Positions 41,901 through 52,498 of a stretch of DNA of 64,000 bases are shown one piece after another. The DNA is taken from positions 4,184,001 through 4,248,000 of the forward strand of contig OU015650.1 of assembly GCA_907165275.2 (NCBI GenBank). Reading direction: 5' to 3'. The notes below the pieces were generated by a model. It saw only the letters and a list, made by a program, of their open reading frames with translations. It was not told the origin of the DNA and did no database searches. Numbering within the stretch: position 1 is the stretch's first letter; each line of letters opens with the position of its first letter. Both the position numbers and the translations under genes were made by a program. The DNA comes from Zygaena filipendulae. Its lineage: Eukaryota > Arthropoda > Insecta > Lepidoptera > Zygaenidae.

Positions 41901-44900
41901 ATTTGATGATAATAAGCATAATTTCAATATTCTTTCCCCTATCTGTGAAAGTAACAAACTGAGACTAGACGGTTCCCTCCATGACAATGATACTGAGAAT
42001 TTCCAATCAGATCAGGGGAAACTTCTGCGTAATGATGATAAACCATTAAACATCGCGTCGCTGAGCACAGAATCAGAAAAAAAATCCTCTTGTGACATAT
42101 CCCCACAGAAGCCTAAAGACCGAATCGGTGTTTGTGAAGATGTTCTTGAAAACTGTTGCGAATCAGTCGACTCAAATCAGGATACTAGTAAAGAGATACC
42201 TCTAAAAAAGGAAATCTGCAAACTTGCATATAATGTAGATTCAAAACATATGTCTTCTATTCTTAAACAAAAAGATGAAAATATCTTAGAATATAAAGCA
42301 AAAACTCCAAACATCTTTGATGAAAAAACTCACCCAAGTGTAAATTATGCAAATGCAAGTGAAGTGTCAAAAGCTATAAAATATACGAAAAAAATTCCAC
42401 ATACGCAAGTTAATGCAGATAAAATAATTAGTCTATCAGCACATGAGCCCGATAAACTTGACAAAAAATATAATGATATCGCAAGGAATACTCACCAGTT
42501 TTATAAAGAAATGTTTTCGCCTTGGATTAAAAAACTTGTTTTTGGAGATATTTTATATATAGATTTCAGTGTAAACAAACAGGATCAGATGACACGTTTT
42601 AATTATAATAAAAATAGTAGTATTTTAGAAACCAACAGATGTGTGGATGCATATGATAATTCAAAAGAAATTTTAAACGAAGTATTAACTGATCACACGA
42701 TGAATATCGAAACAAAGATAAATGATTATAACAATTGTAATTTTAATGAAAATAACCCCGATATGACTGCAGTAGAAGATAAAACTAGCCGTGGAAATGG
42801 TGCAATCACCAACAAAGAGGATTTTTGTAATAGCGAAATTTTGGAAAATAGTTTCGTAATGAATGCTAATATTGATGATCCTAAAGATCTAAATGATAAA
42901 GATAACAATTTTAGTAATACTAAAGTCATGGATTTCATTATCACCAAAGAAAATTATTGCAATACCGAAGTAACGGAGAAAAATAATTTGTCTCTTTATT
43001 CAATCAAAAGTAAATGTTTAGTGGACGACGCGATTGTTCACTTAGATTCGCAGGAAGATAACAACTTTAATAAAACTAAAGATTTGGAAAATGACTACGA
43101 TGCCCAAATAACGGATAAAAAAATTTCGTCTCTCGAGTCAATTCCAAATAAATGTTTGATAGAAGATGCAGTTATTCATTTAGACTCGCATGAAGATAAA
43201 AACTTAGACAAAACTAGAGGCTTAGATTTACTTATTACTAACAATGATTGTGGTGCCCAAATAACGGATAAAAATAATTCGTCCCTTGAGTCAGTCAAAA
43301 GCAAACGTTGGGCAAAAGATGTAGTTATCGACTTAGATTCGCATGAAGATAACAACTATAATGAAACGAAAAATATGGATTTACTCATTACTAAAAATGA
43401 TTGTGATGTCCAAATAACGGATAAAAATAATGCGTTTCTCGAGTCAATCGAAAATAAACCTTTGGTAGAAGATGCTGATATTGATTTAAATCAAGATGAA
43501 GATATTTGTTTCGCTAAAACTAAAGATTTGGATTCACACATTACTACAGACAACTTATGTAAAGAAAATGGTCACATCCACGAAACGAAAAAATATAATT
43601 CCACCTTAGACGACAAAGAACTTACACTAGAATTGTGCAAAAATCGAATAAACATAGTTGAAACCAATTATACTGAATGTTTAAAAAGTTTGAACATAAG
43701 CGAGCCGAATAATAAAGATAATAATTCTGAACATTCAGTTTTGTACAAAACTCAAAAACAGGAAACGGAAGATGTAGCTTGTTGCGAAACTCAGGTATTG
43801 AAAAATGACGATAGTAAACTTCAGATAAATAAAGTAAATACTGCTAAAATAAATAAAGAGCAAATTGGTGTAGTATGTGAAGACTCGGATACGTGTAAAG
43901 TTCAAGAGACGTTAACAATTTTTAAAAGTCCACTCACGACCGAAGAAATTAAGAATATAAATGTTGAATTTATAGAAAAAGAAAAACGTCTCTATAGTTA
44001 TGAGCAAGACAAAAACGAGACATGTTTCAACAGTGTTTGCAGTAGTGAGTTAGACAACAGTGTAAGTTCACCTAAAGAAAACGTAAAATTCTGTGAAGAA
44101 AACGCTGCTGAAATTGGAAAGCATATAGAAACGTGTAGAAACAAAGTGGAACCCTGTTCTGAAATAAATAATTTTGCAACTCTGACAGAAGAAAACTGTA
44201 ACCTTTCAATTGATATCATACGTTGTGATAGTGACACATTAAATAACGAAGATGATAAGGTTGCCAACAATAGTAAAGAACATGAGCTTAGATTTACAAC
44301 AGAAAATAAACCTACTGAAGATTTTATGAAAAATACCCAAGTAAAAGAGAAAAGTCACAAGGAGTATAATACTGATTTGAAGGAAAAAAGCTCTGCATTT
44401 GAATTGAACGCCTCTATTGAAGTTGAAGTCCGTGAAAAACTTACGGAATTAGGAAGTGGTCTTATAAAAAATAATATGGAGGAAAAAATTATATTTGACA
44501 ATAATTGCGATGGTCAGATTCATGAGGAACGTAACTTAATGGTTGTAACATATGGTGATTATGTTGGAGAGGAAACTGACACAGATAAATGTAGTTGCAG
44601 TACAAATTTAGTGTCGGTCGCTGATACTAACGAGGTTGATAATTCCATACAGCCACTACTTGAGCTACATGTAGTAAAAAGCTTAAAACAACTGGCATCA
44701 GCGGTAATTTCCTCTGTTGATCAAAATCTTAGTCAAAATGAACCAGATTACTTTTCTACACAAATAGCTTCAACAAGTGATGATTTCGATAATCATATCG
44801 AAAACATTGTAGATGTTGACGCAACAAAAGAATCGAACTTAAAACTTTACTCAAAAAGATTGAAAATTACAAATCATAAACCATTTTCACCTAGTAAAAG

Positions 44901-46815
44901 AAGGTTTCTTAAAAGGTCTTTGTCTGAAACAGCGTTAGATGGTTATTCTAATACTTCTAAAGTAGAAATTTCAGAAAACTTCTCCAAAAAACGCAAAACT
45001 GATGCTAATGGTGAAAACCTAATAGAGGCACAATTAATATCGGAAAACTTGTGCAATATTTTTCAAAATAATCGGAGAAATTCTGTTTCGACGCTTTATA
45101 ACGACGAAAATGTTTCTTTTTGTATACTCATTGATGATGATTGCATTATTACCGAAGGCGATGAAACTGAAAATATTTGTTTTACTGAAATAGGCGAGAA
45201 CGGTTTTGATGATTCATTTAACCAAACAATCAATGATGACAATGAGAATTTAGAGTTAGTTGCAGAGGTTAATGATAAAGAGAGTTTGCGTGAATATCCT
45301 AATCAGTTTATACTAGAATGTTCTGAAGAGGAACTTCTGGATGACCCTTCTTGGGTAGAAGACGTTGCTTGTATGGAAACTATTGCTGCCGATGATGTTG
45401 CGGAAGATGTTGTGATCAGCACTTCGTCTTCCCCGAAAGGAACCGATTATTCAGACCATGAGTCTTATACCGATGAATCTGGTTTCTTTGGAAATGACAT
45501 TAATCATCATACTGAAAAAGTAAAATATATTTATGGCGAACAGATGTGTAGTAACGATGCGCAGTTAGTAGAACAACTGTACAGGACACCGCAAATGGAT
45601 GTTAACAAAACGCTAATGGAACGAGAACCCGAGTGTGTTGAAGAGTTGTGCTATGATAAAGATTCCTTAGAAAAGGTCCTTTCGGAACCAAACGGACACA
45701 ACACGTTTTGTAAAACAGACTCAAATGAGCCCGAAGACACATCGTTTAAATTAAGTGATGAAATTTCTAAAGAACATGACGATAAAGAAAACTCTGGTTT
45801 AGAATATATTGAAAAATATTCTTTACCTGTGGTCGATGATAATATTTTGTCAGATACGTCTGCCATAAGGCTGACAAATAAACAACCGGATGATACTATA
45901 ACTGAAGCTGTAAGAGAAGATACTCAAATACCTACTGTGCACTCTTGTGAGTCGAGCCTCGATGACGTGTTTTCTTATAAGCACAACAAAACATGTTCGA
46001 AATATGCGTCCAGTTCTAGTTCACCCGAAGTATCTTCAACAACATCGGAAGAAATACAGTCAAGTTGTAGTGGTATACTATTGAAAATAACTAACTACAA
46101 CGGTTCAAGAATATCACAAATTAGTGATGTCAACTCTGGTACTAGTGGCAAAATTCGATGCAAGTTTACAGAGGTCAATGATTACTTATATTGTAAGACG
46201 AGTTCAAACCCTACTAGAACACTCATTACAAAAGCTGCTCAGAAATATATACCTCCTTTGAAGGAAAGTTTAAACGATCTTAAAGTAAAATTACCACTGC
46301 CGCAAAAACGCCTCATCAAATTGAAACAATTAAAAGTATCCAAAGAGGAACCAAATCCACAAAGAATTACCGAAATAAACAAGAATTTACCAAAAAAATC
46401 TAAACCAAAATTTGAAGATGTTCTTAAAAGCATAGACGAGATTCAAATAAAAATGCATAAAGAAAAGAGTAAAAAACCCAAAAAAGCCATACCTAAGGTA
46501 GTTATAAAAAAAAGTGAAAATGGATCGCATTACGCCAGTACTTCTGATAACTCGTATAATCCAGATTTAACTGGCCGAAAATGGCAGCCTTGGGTATTTA
46601 TTGAAAAAAATAAATTTATTGATAAAATGGTGCTCAAAAATAAAACTAGGGCTATTTACAATCATAGAAAAAAGACGTATGTCCTTATCGAGAAATTTCA
46701 CAAATACAAAGCGGTTAGCAATAATACAAAATTTGTCATTTCCCAACCTAAAATTGACAATACGTCTAAAGGGCAACTTAAATACACTATACGAGTAAAA
46801 CACAGTGACAAATGA
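38956..46815 (+). CDS. Large intronless coding exon: uncharacterised low-complexity protein (2619 aa)
   Basis: One unbroken frame runs from ATG 38956 to TGA 46815. An earlier in-frame GTG at 38926 is not a plausible start in a eukaryote, and a stop (TAA 38920) precedes it. Residues 1-530 are rich in Pro, Tyr and Asn (VVPPPEPSDAYLKKAK, then a stretch of PPHPYGGYP-like units). About 555-650 hold the most globular-looking block (DVRQFLQMWNEGEEE, then LYVLGLVNVPNEELDKYEHI and IELLYQFEEAIE). The middle is acidic and Asn/Ser-rich, with about five degenerate repeats of 50 residues (about 1290-1530). Basic clusters near 1970-2012 (SPSKRRFLKRS, SKKRKTD) may be nuclear signals. The C-terminus (about 2440-2619) is Lys-rich, ending with GRKWQPWVFIEKNK and a YVLIEKFHKYK stretch. 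I do not recognise the family. A nuclear scaffold or regulator is an inference from composition. Confidence 0.85.
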   Translation: MDAKDLRTESVLGERIHDGRKYAQNDNTLHYDKNKPYQDIGSNSLSKVDVHIARPCAIIGPDRVVPPPEPSDAYLKKAKIDPWSILDNAYCRPPEYLPKLPNSSSPLRNISPRQTFQENMQRFLVPPRFDTVKVNEDFAPERSAHQVKNVKLNPVSEVKYCEVPYNVNTKNNEQKNIRNVEACVSNVNPSLVHNSVYQSPSDVNMRPPRPFDAPDLYQYQEYANCPGPKQMPAVRSVRTIQDEAGHMYPTPYYQTGNVRFKPYTPVKERYPPQRYELNGYVNSYHPPLPYQTHTKYEIPKPLLPPHPYGGYPQIPVKYIDNRMNESVMENYQRSNFQVNYNAPYRGQSMHQPYVPLPGNCLPNKNMHPYTTDNAYKPVASNKISYENHKMFEYDRARNTYMTENFYPKEMPQSVPMKSQILPNSYPPMNCYPIHSPHYYKKDIKNFDYYPNYRNLDNPNSNNHLQKLPPQFSPKTIAISPSDSIASNETHGNNQEDCGYVSQSSTTSVRSIDSVNRIPNDPYRKYDYRGTHVVRTPTFMGRAHLNSNSADNKRIKKGIDVRQFLQMWNEGEEENTENNKEITKTVTTIPTQLGNVNNDQEQLYVLGLVNVPNEELDKYEHIQKISKLPDNIKGYNNIELLYQFEEAIESSNRNTLNMKTINPRDLHIPHKDIASLNRNIPRPVSPLDVEAKISQSVIHKEVGCNFEIRPCSPKVLNVEVATSVQSIIGERAIEKVTNPLMIKSPSLLENMESKLGNNQEPKAVPSNENVNVSSCKMIDIHSTNHLDNSIIKTDYSLQDLESSSGVCLASLPRLDNDIELSFPEVNQQFINAIKVESVITTTPKNLSPNNYIQNDGIKSHGNTEMCQLSPNASENSFSKLSKYRKQRNINKELKQNDSDICTQALRTDSVIIKNPENIKSMENNENGISTFECDLRKPQSPINLTAEFEETNKKIISIDCVNSGDEAIDFSLNPSNNLKYHGTFDDNKHNFNILSPICESNKLRLDGSLHDNDTENFQSDQGKLLRNDDKPLNIASLSTESEKKSSCDISPQKPKDRIGVCEDVLENCCESVDSNQDTSKEIPLKKEICKLAYNVDSKHMSSILKQKDENILEYKAKTPNIFDEKTHPSVNYANASEVSKAIKYTKKIPHTQVNADKIISLSAHEPDKLDKKYNDIARNTHQFYKEMFSPWIKKLVFGDILYIDFSVNKQDQMTRFNYNKNSSILETNRCVDAYDNSKEILNEVLTDHTMNIETKINDYNNCNFNENNPDMTAVEDKTSRGNGAITNKEDFCNSEILENSFVMNANIDDPKDLNDKDNNFSNTKVMDFIITKENYCNTEVTEKNNLSLYSIKSKCLVDDAIVHLDSQEDNNFNKTKDLENDYDAQITDKKISSLESIPNKCLIEDAVIHLDSHEDKNLDKTRGLDLLITNNDCGAQITDKNNSSLESVKSKRWAKDVVIDLDSHEDNNYNETKNMDLLITKNDCDVQITDKNNAFLESIENKPLVEDADIDLNQDEDICFAKTKDLDSHITTDNLCKENGHIHETKKYNSTLDDKELTLELCKNRINIVETNYTECLKSLNISEPNNKDNNSEHSVLYKTQKQETEDVACCETQVLKNDDSKLQINKVNTAKINKEQIGVVCEDSDTCKVQETLTIFKSPLTTEEIKNINVEFIEKEKRLYSYEQDKNETCFNSVCSSELDNSVSSPKENVKFCEENAAEIGKHIETCRNKVEPCSEINNFATLTEENCNLSIDIIRCDSDTLNNEDDKVANNSKEHELRFTTENKPTEDFMKNTQVKEKSHKEYNTDLKEKSSAFELNASIEVEVREKLTELGSGLIKNNMEEKIIFDNNCDGQIHEERNLMVVTYGDYVGEETDTDKCSCSTNLVSVADTNEVDNSIQPLLELHVVKSLKQLASAVISSVDQNLSQNEPDYFSTQIASTSDDFDNHIENIVDVDATKESNLKLYSKRLKITNHKPFSPSKRRFLKRSLSETALDGYSNTSKVEISENFSKKRKTDANGENLIEAQLISENLCNIFQNNRRNSVSTLYNDENVSFCILIDDDCIITEGDETENICFTEIGENGFDDSFNQTINDDNENLELVAEVNDKESLREYPNQFILECSEEELLDDPSWVEDVACMETIAADDVAEDVVISTSSSPKGTDYSDHESYTDESGFFGNDINHHTEKVKYIYGEQMCSNDAQLVEQLYRTPQMDVNKTLMEREPECVEELCYDKDSLEKVLSEPNGHNTFCKTDSNEPEDTSFKLSDEISKEHDDKENSGLEYIEKYSLPVVDDNILSDTSAIRLTNKQPDDTITEAVREDTQIPTVHSCESSLDDVFSYKHNKTCSKYASSSSSPEVSSTTSEEIQSSCSGILLKITNYNGSRISQISDVNSGTSGKIRCKFTEVNDYLYCKTSSNPTRTLITKAAQKYIPPLKESLNDLKVKLPLPQKRLIKLKQLKVSKEEPNPQRITEINKNLPKKSKPKFEDVLKSIDEIQIKMHKEKSKKPKKAIPKVVIKKSENGSHYASTSDNSYNPDLTGRKWQPWVFIEKNKFIDKMVLKNKTRAIYNHRKKTYVLIEKFHKYKAVSNNTKFVISQPKIDNTSKGQLKYTIRVKHSDK
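42830..43560 (+). repeat. Degenerate tandem repeats within the large ORF
   Basis: About five units of roughly 140-150 bp encode a pattern of the type QITDKN, SSLESIKSK, (V/I)EDAVI.LDSHEDNN and KTKDLD(L)LIT.ND. Units begin near 42830 (diverged), 42982, 43120, 43270 and 43423. Short identical runs such as CCAAATAACGGATAAAAA recur, so expansion was by tandem duplication. Confidence 0.75.
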
Positions 46816-49563
46816 TCCCGACCAAGGAGTATTTAGTTTAAAGGCACATTATATAAATATGGGAGTGATTAGGCAGTGAGAATGTTCTTACTGCTTAATT
46901 CCTTTTTTTTTGTTATTACAATTTGTTATCTCACAAGCGATCCATAGATAGGAATCAAGCCTGTATTAACATTCCTTAAAATTCCAATGTTTTATTTATG
47001 TAGTTACCCATTAGTTTCCTATGTTAGGTTTTAAATAAAGCCAAATTTACACGCAGTGTGATATAGAAAAAAAGACAAAGACAAAACATAATATTTTACT
47101 GTAATTAATAAGTTCGATATTTTCATTTAATCAGGATCTGATGTGTATATTTCGTTAATGTTTCAAAGTTTATTACGTTTGTATAATTAATCATTCCATT
47201 TTGTTTTTATTACTTTAATACATTTTTGCACGTTATGCACATCGATAGCCATAATAAGTATTATCTATTTTATATTATATTAATAAAAAAAAAATGATAT
47301 TTTATTGTTATATTAGTTCATGTCTGTATAAATTCGTTAAGTATATTTTTAACATCTTGTAGTTCTTTGCTCATGTAGACGCGAAAATGTTTTCCGAACG
47401 TATAATGTTTCGGATACAATATGTAAGACAGAATAACAATATTTATGTAGGCATATTCAGGAGGAGTAACAATGGATTTTAAGAATATTTATTAATTAAA
47501 ACTAGTAAATACAATATTCAGCATCCAAATGAAATTCTGCGCATCATTTTCCATTTAGCTTTTTAGTAAAATGGAAATGATAGTGTTGTAATGAAGAGCT
47601 AGACCGCAGATATTATAGTTTGGTACTGGATAGTTGAAATATAATAGGTATTGATAGTGATAGATATTATTATTTTTAATATATTATCATGATGGTCAAA
47701 CTTGCTCACGTAAATTGTAAGCACGTAAATATAAGTGGATAGATATATGTATAGTTATTTGACTGTGTCTTTGCGGTGATGTCGTTTTTTATGTCAAAAT
47801 TGTTATTAATTTAGGCTGAAGTACAAAGAATTTAAACTATGATATATGTATATTATTAATATATAAGGTTTCAATTCGTTTCATCTAATCGTCATTGACG
47901 ATGCACATTGAATTTTCTATTTATTGTCTATAAAAATGTAATAAGTAATCAAACACCGTAATGAAAAACCTGGCGTGAAATAACCCGTTCAATCTTATGC
48001 TCAGAAAGAACTCAGAACCATTTCATATCGTTGAAAAAATTTACTTGCATCTACTGTTCTATCATTGCTTATTTCTTTTCTTGTTTTATTTCAAATTTAA
48101 AACGTTTTTTTCGTTGCGTAAATTTAATACCTATGCCTAGAATAAAAATATTTATTACAATACAATGTACCTATTCTGCACCTATGCGAATTGTTAAGTG
48201 CCTCGATATTGAACTTTTTTTTCCTATAATTTGCAAAATATATTAGTTGAAAACTAGATCGTAGGTACTTACATGGCGCAGTGAAAACTGTAAAAACTGG
48301 GATTTGATTAAATCTCTTTACTGCAGAGTGGGAAATCAATGTTTGTACAATCTTCGTCAAACTAAGTGTACCATTTGTGTGCGTGTTCACGAGATTCCAA
48401 ACATATCTAATATTAAATAGACATAAAGTAGGTAGAATATTTTAACGATTCTATAGTTAAAATTTTCTACTTCCATCAACCGTGATTTCACGATCTCGTC
48501 CTTATCTTAAGGATTTGATCAATTCCCCAAATGCAATGCTGCAACTCGACGTACCCTTAAGCGTAATAAAAAGTAAAAATATGCTACACATTACAGTGCC
48601 TTTTCTACATTCCACGCTATAAATTATATTAAGTACCTACCCAATTCCAACTCGGGATTTGTACCTCAAATACTATTACTACCTATTTCAAATGTTTTTC
48701 GACGGGTAACTAAACTTTGATCTCATCAACAGGGCGCTCGCCATTTCATTTTCGCCCCATTGTGCCTAAACCATATTAAAAAAATATAAAATATTATGTA
48801 TAAAAACACTATTTTTATATAATGTACAGGGTGTTTAAATAAAATATACCAAATATGTGCTTTTAAGTCCTGCATACAAATTGTTAGCAAATGTTGCCTT
48901 CACATAAATATTGTGTAACAAGTAATCTTAAAATAGGTACGTGTTTATGTATCGAGTGATTAAGGTATAATTTTTATGTAGGATTTATTTATTGTAGTTA
49001 CAATTTACTATGAAATACTAATACATAGTCTATCTTTTAGTTATTATACTAAAACTTGTAGTTTATATCGAGTGATTAATTTTATCATGTACAAAAAGTG
49101 TAATTTTCGATTTTATAGTTATTATTGCATTAAAGTATTTTATTCAATTGGTGGTGTCGAGTGGTGAATTTTTACAACATATAAGATATTTTTCACACCA
49201 CATGCTCGACAATGCCGAATTATATGTCATGTAAACCTTACCGAAAGCAAGACATTATATCTCTTGGCTTTAGCCGGGTTATAATGTTCTATTGAATTTC
49301 ATTATAACCCGCTGGTCAATAATGTGATTTTCATTTTCATAATTCTTATTGCTATGTCCATAACGTCTCATTTCGCTAAACAGAATGTGTTCTCAGCGGG
49401 CGCGGCCAACTCGATTTTCGAAGACCGAAGCCGTGGCCCACTAGATTCGCAGTGAGACGAACTTCATTTGTTTGTCAAATCGAGTAGGCCACGCCAGCTG
49501 AAAGAAGTGGCTATATAGGATCTACTAAGCCTGGTTTTTTATTGTCTCGCATTATGTGAGAAA
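46816..49563 (+). other. Probable long 3' UTR of the large gene
   Basis: AT-rich sequence without coding frames follows the stop. Polyadenylation signals occur near 47033 (AATAAA) and again at several later places up to 50708. It is much poorer in transposons than the intergenic regions elsewhere, which suggests that it is transcribed. A short inverted repeat (GGGTTATAATG near 49277, CATTATAACCC near 49299) is also present. Confidence 0.4.
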
Positions 49564-49786
49564 AGTAGAGTATACACCACAGGGATAAAACTGTTTTTTT
49601 CTTGGGCGCTTGAATCCTTCACTGCACTCAGGACTCAATCTTAATTCCCTCCCTTTGGTCGGGAATTAACTTATAACACCCTCGCTGCGCTCGGGAGTTA
49701 AATTTGGAGTCCTTCGTTATGTTCAGGATTCAATGTAGCGCCCGTGACATAAAACAGTGCTTTATCCCCTTGGTGTATAATCTACT
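49564..49786. mobile_element. MITE with AGTAGATTATACACCA ends
   Basis: The left end (AGTAGAGTATACACCACAGG...GATAAAACTG) and right end (CAGTGCTTTATCCCCTTGGT...ACT) are inverted copies with a few differences. The interior has matched GGGCGCT/AGCGCCC motifs and several CTGC(A/G)CTC(A/G)GG-like short repeats. The length is 223 bp. Confidence 0.65.
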
Positions 49787-50855
49787 ATTATCTATATTCC
49801 TATAAGGCGATAGAAAGCGTGCGATGTAGTTGCGAACATTGAAATTTACACACATTTCCGCAGCACAGCTGTACAAATCCCGCATTGCATTTCATCAGTA
49901 TAGGTATCGGTGCAACAATTTACAATGTTATGTTCGGGCGATATCCACGCCTACTGTCGAAGTAGCTCTATCGTGGAAACCCGCGAATGTGGATTCCACA
50001 GCCACATCTGTGCTGCAGTTATCGTTTAAAACATTGAACATCCTACAGACAGAAACCACTGAACGTTTTAATTGGTCAATAATAATAAATATAATCATTG
50101 TGTTAAATATATTGAATAAGAGTTTATTATTATGCATATTATCTATATTGAAATAGAAATATTATATTTAGTTAATAATTTTAATTTGAAAGAAAATTAA
50201 TTAATTGTAATTTATAATAAATATTATAATATCCATTATAATATTGTTTTCCAGATTATGTTTTAGATTTTGAGCGTTTGTTATATTATATACACAATAT
50301 ATAAAAATGCGTTCTATACGCAATATGTTTTGTGGAACGTTTTAGTGTTTATTTACTTGCACTCGATGGCCATTGTTATATAAATATATATAATTTACTA
50401 TAGGGGTTATGGATTTCTATAATTCGGTAGAATAATTATGATTGATTTTAATATTGTTTTTTTGTCGTTCGATGTTTATAATGCATATCCTTGTATGCCA
50501 GTAACGCACGTGATATATAATACCAAATGGCACACATACACCCGGACGTGATGGAGTTGTGTGTTAATATGTAGTGCAGTGTGTGAGAATTATGTAACTA
50601 TTAGTTATAATTAAAAATAATTATGTATTTTTAATTGTTGAAATGGGATTTTATTGTTTTCGCGTGGTTATCTATGCCTAGTTTTGAGAATTGTTTTAAA
50701 TTGACCAAATAAATGTGTTCTAAATATAAAAAAAAACAGCATTGTTTTCTTCACTGATTTATTAAATTTTATTAAGTGTTAATTTTTTTTAATTTCACTG
50801 TTTTACATCGTGTTCCATTACATTTGTCATAAAAATATATAAATTCGTTTAAATT
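49787..50855. other. Interval between the large gene and MCRS1
   Basis: AT-rich, with the last plausible polyadenylation signal of the large gene (AATAAA at 50708, followed by an A run) and about 100 bp of likely 3' UTR of MCRS1 on the minus strand. The genes converge. No other coding signal was found; the 49830-50156 frame lacks support. Confidence 0.45.
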
Positions 50856-52462
50856 TTAAACGGGAATAGTCACTTTGACGGCTTCTTGACGAATGGCGCT
50901 GATTAGGTCTTGATTGACCAAAAACACGAAGCGTAATCCGGCGATCTGAGGACAAAAGTTTTGTTAAAAAAAAAATTGTAATACATTTTATTCGTGTGAT
51001 AATATTTATAAATTAATGTTAATATATTGACATAAAAAGTGGTGACATTTAAATTTTTCAAGTATAAATCTACATAATGAATAATGAGTGTATGAATAAT
51101 TCTATGAAGAGAATAATAAGCGAGGCGAGCCAATGCGACTCGGCCAGTAGAGTAGCGACACGGCATTGTCACCCGGATTAGCTCGCAGGTAAACAACATT
51201 TGAAATTATTTAAATCTTATAATAAGAACCTCACAAATTACTTGAATATAGATACATATATAAATAATATAGATAAGTATATTGGGTCTTTAGTTGATTC
51301 GGACCGCGTGTTATTCGAACCGCGGTGCGAATCGCCCAAGGTATTTTTTGGTATGGGTCGATTCGGACCACGGCCACGGAGCGAAACTACCCAATACTCA
51401 TATCGTACATCCGATTTGAACACATATCAGAAATTTGTCTATGATTCTATATAATTAGTTTATCGGAAACGGGTCTAAAACGATTTTGATGAGTTACTGT
51501 TGAAGCATAGAATAAACGATGGTATTATTTACTTTTGATAAAGATCTATAAATTGATATAACTTAGCAGAAATTCCATGTCAGTAAGCAGTCATAGGCAT
51601 AGAACAGCATTCACGTGGTCATGGAATTTCGATAGTGGCGATTACGCGCCGTTCACGCACACATCGTTTGGTTTTGAGCTTCAATTTCGAAAGGAATTTT
51701 GAGTGAAACTAATGCTCTATATAGGTACAATATCTCTTTAATATGCTCAGTTTGATCTAGATACCTAGATGTCATCTTTACATAACACCAAATGGAACTT
51801 CAACTTTCTCTGATTGTGAGAGAAGTTACTACACGGAGCGAAGCAACCAAGTAAATTCATACAGGAAGAGATTCCAAGCATATTAATAATACATTAAATT
51901 ACCTAGTCTTTATACGAGTATATCGACCAAAAGAGGCGCGCATTTTAATAATAAAAAAAACGAACCGGCTTCCGTGCCTCCGTATTTTATAATTACTAAA
52001 AACCTTCTCATAAGTATGTATAGTAAGTCAGTAAAAAAAATTATGAAAAATTGCGCTTGTAATTTCTAGAAAAATCACTTAATAAGAAATCAGTGAACAT
52101 ACCTATTATGTAATAAATAATATGTAATAGTGGAATAATGTACAGATACATTTTGTAGGTATACACGTTAGTGAAGGAGATAGAGCACAATATTCATCCC
52201 GGAATTCCCGCGGGAACGCCGAAATTGACGCTAGTAGTGTACTCGCCTCGATAACGCTGTTGTGGTTCAACTTGACTTTGTTGCCCTGTAGCACCGGCCG
52301 GCCGTCGACGAATATCGGCCTCTTGCCCTCCGACGATATGAAGAAGTCGCCGCTGTTGCGCAGGCGCACGGTGGCCTGCTTGCGCGACACCTTGGCGGCG
52401 GGGCCCTCGAGGCTCAGGTCCACGTCGATCGTGTGGTCCCGGGTGCTACGGCCGATCGCGAT
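50856..52462 (-). CDS. MCRS1: Microspherule protein 1 (MCRS1), last two exons with FHA domain
   Basis: Exons 52247-52462 and 50856-50945 (TAA 50856-50858) join in phase and give 101 residues. They match the C-terminus of MCRS1: IAIGRST, VDLSLEGPAAKVSRKQA, GDFFISSEGKRPIFVDGRPV, NSVIE, then LRFVFLVNQDLI and a final VTIPV. This is the FHA (phosphothreonine-binding) domain; the RKQ and N residues of its core are present. MCRS1 (Rcd5 in Drosophila) works in the NSL and INO80 chromatin complexes. Earlier exons were not found up to 64000, so the preceding intron would exceed 11 kb or the gene continues off the window. The intron between the two exons has a GC donor (GAG|GCGAGT), because no GT fits. 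Confidence 0.9.
52120..52234 (+). mobile_element. Helitron-like 3' end inside the last MCRS1 intron
   Basis: It carries ATACACGTTAGTGAAGGAG, CATCCCGGAATTCCCGCGGG and AACGCCGAAATTGACG, ending CTAG at 52231-52234 with host T at 52235. It ends 12 bases from the end of exon 52247-52462, directly behind the splice donor hexamer. The left boundary is uncertain. Confidence 0.6.
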
Positions 52463-52498
52463 CTATACCAATGCAAAACACATTTTTAAATCCTCACA

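Noticed and set aside
52106..52246. Extension of the MCRS1 frame beyond 52247 as coding
   Set aside because: The open frame continues into a Helitron end and departs from the family; the conserved join skips to 50945.
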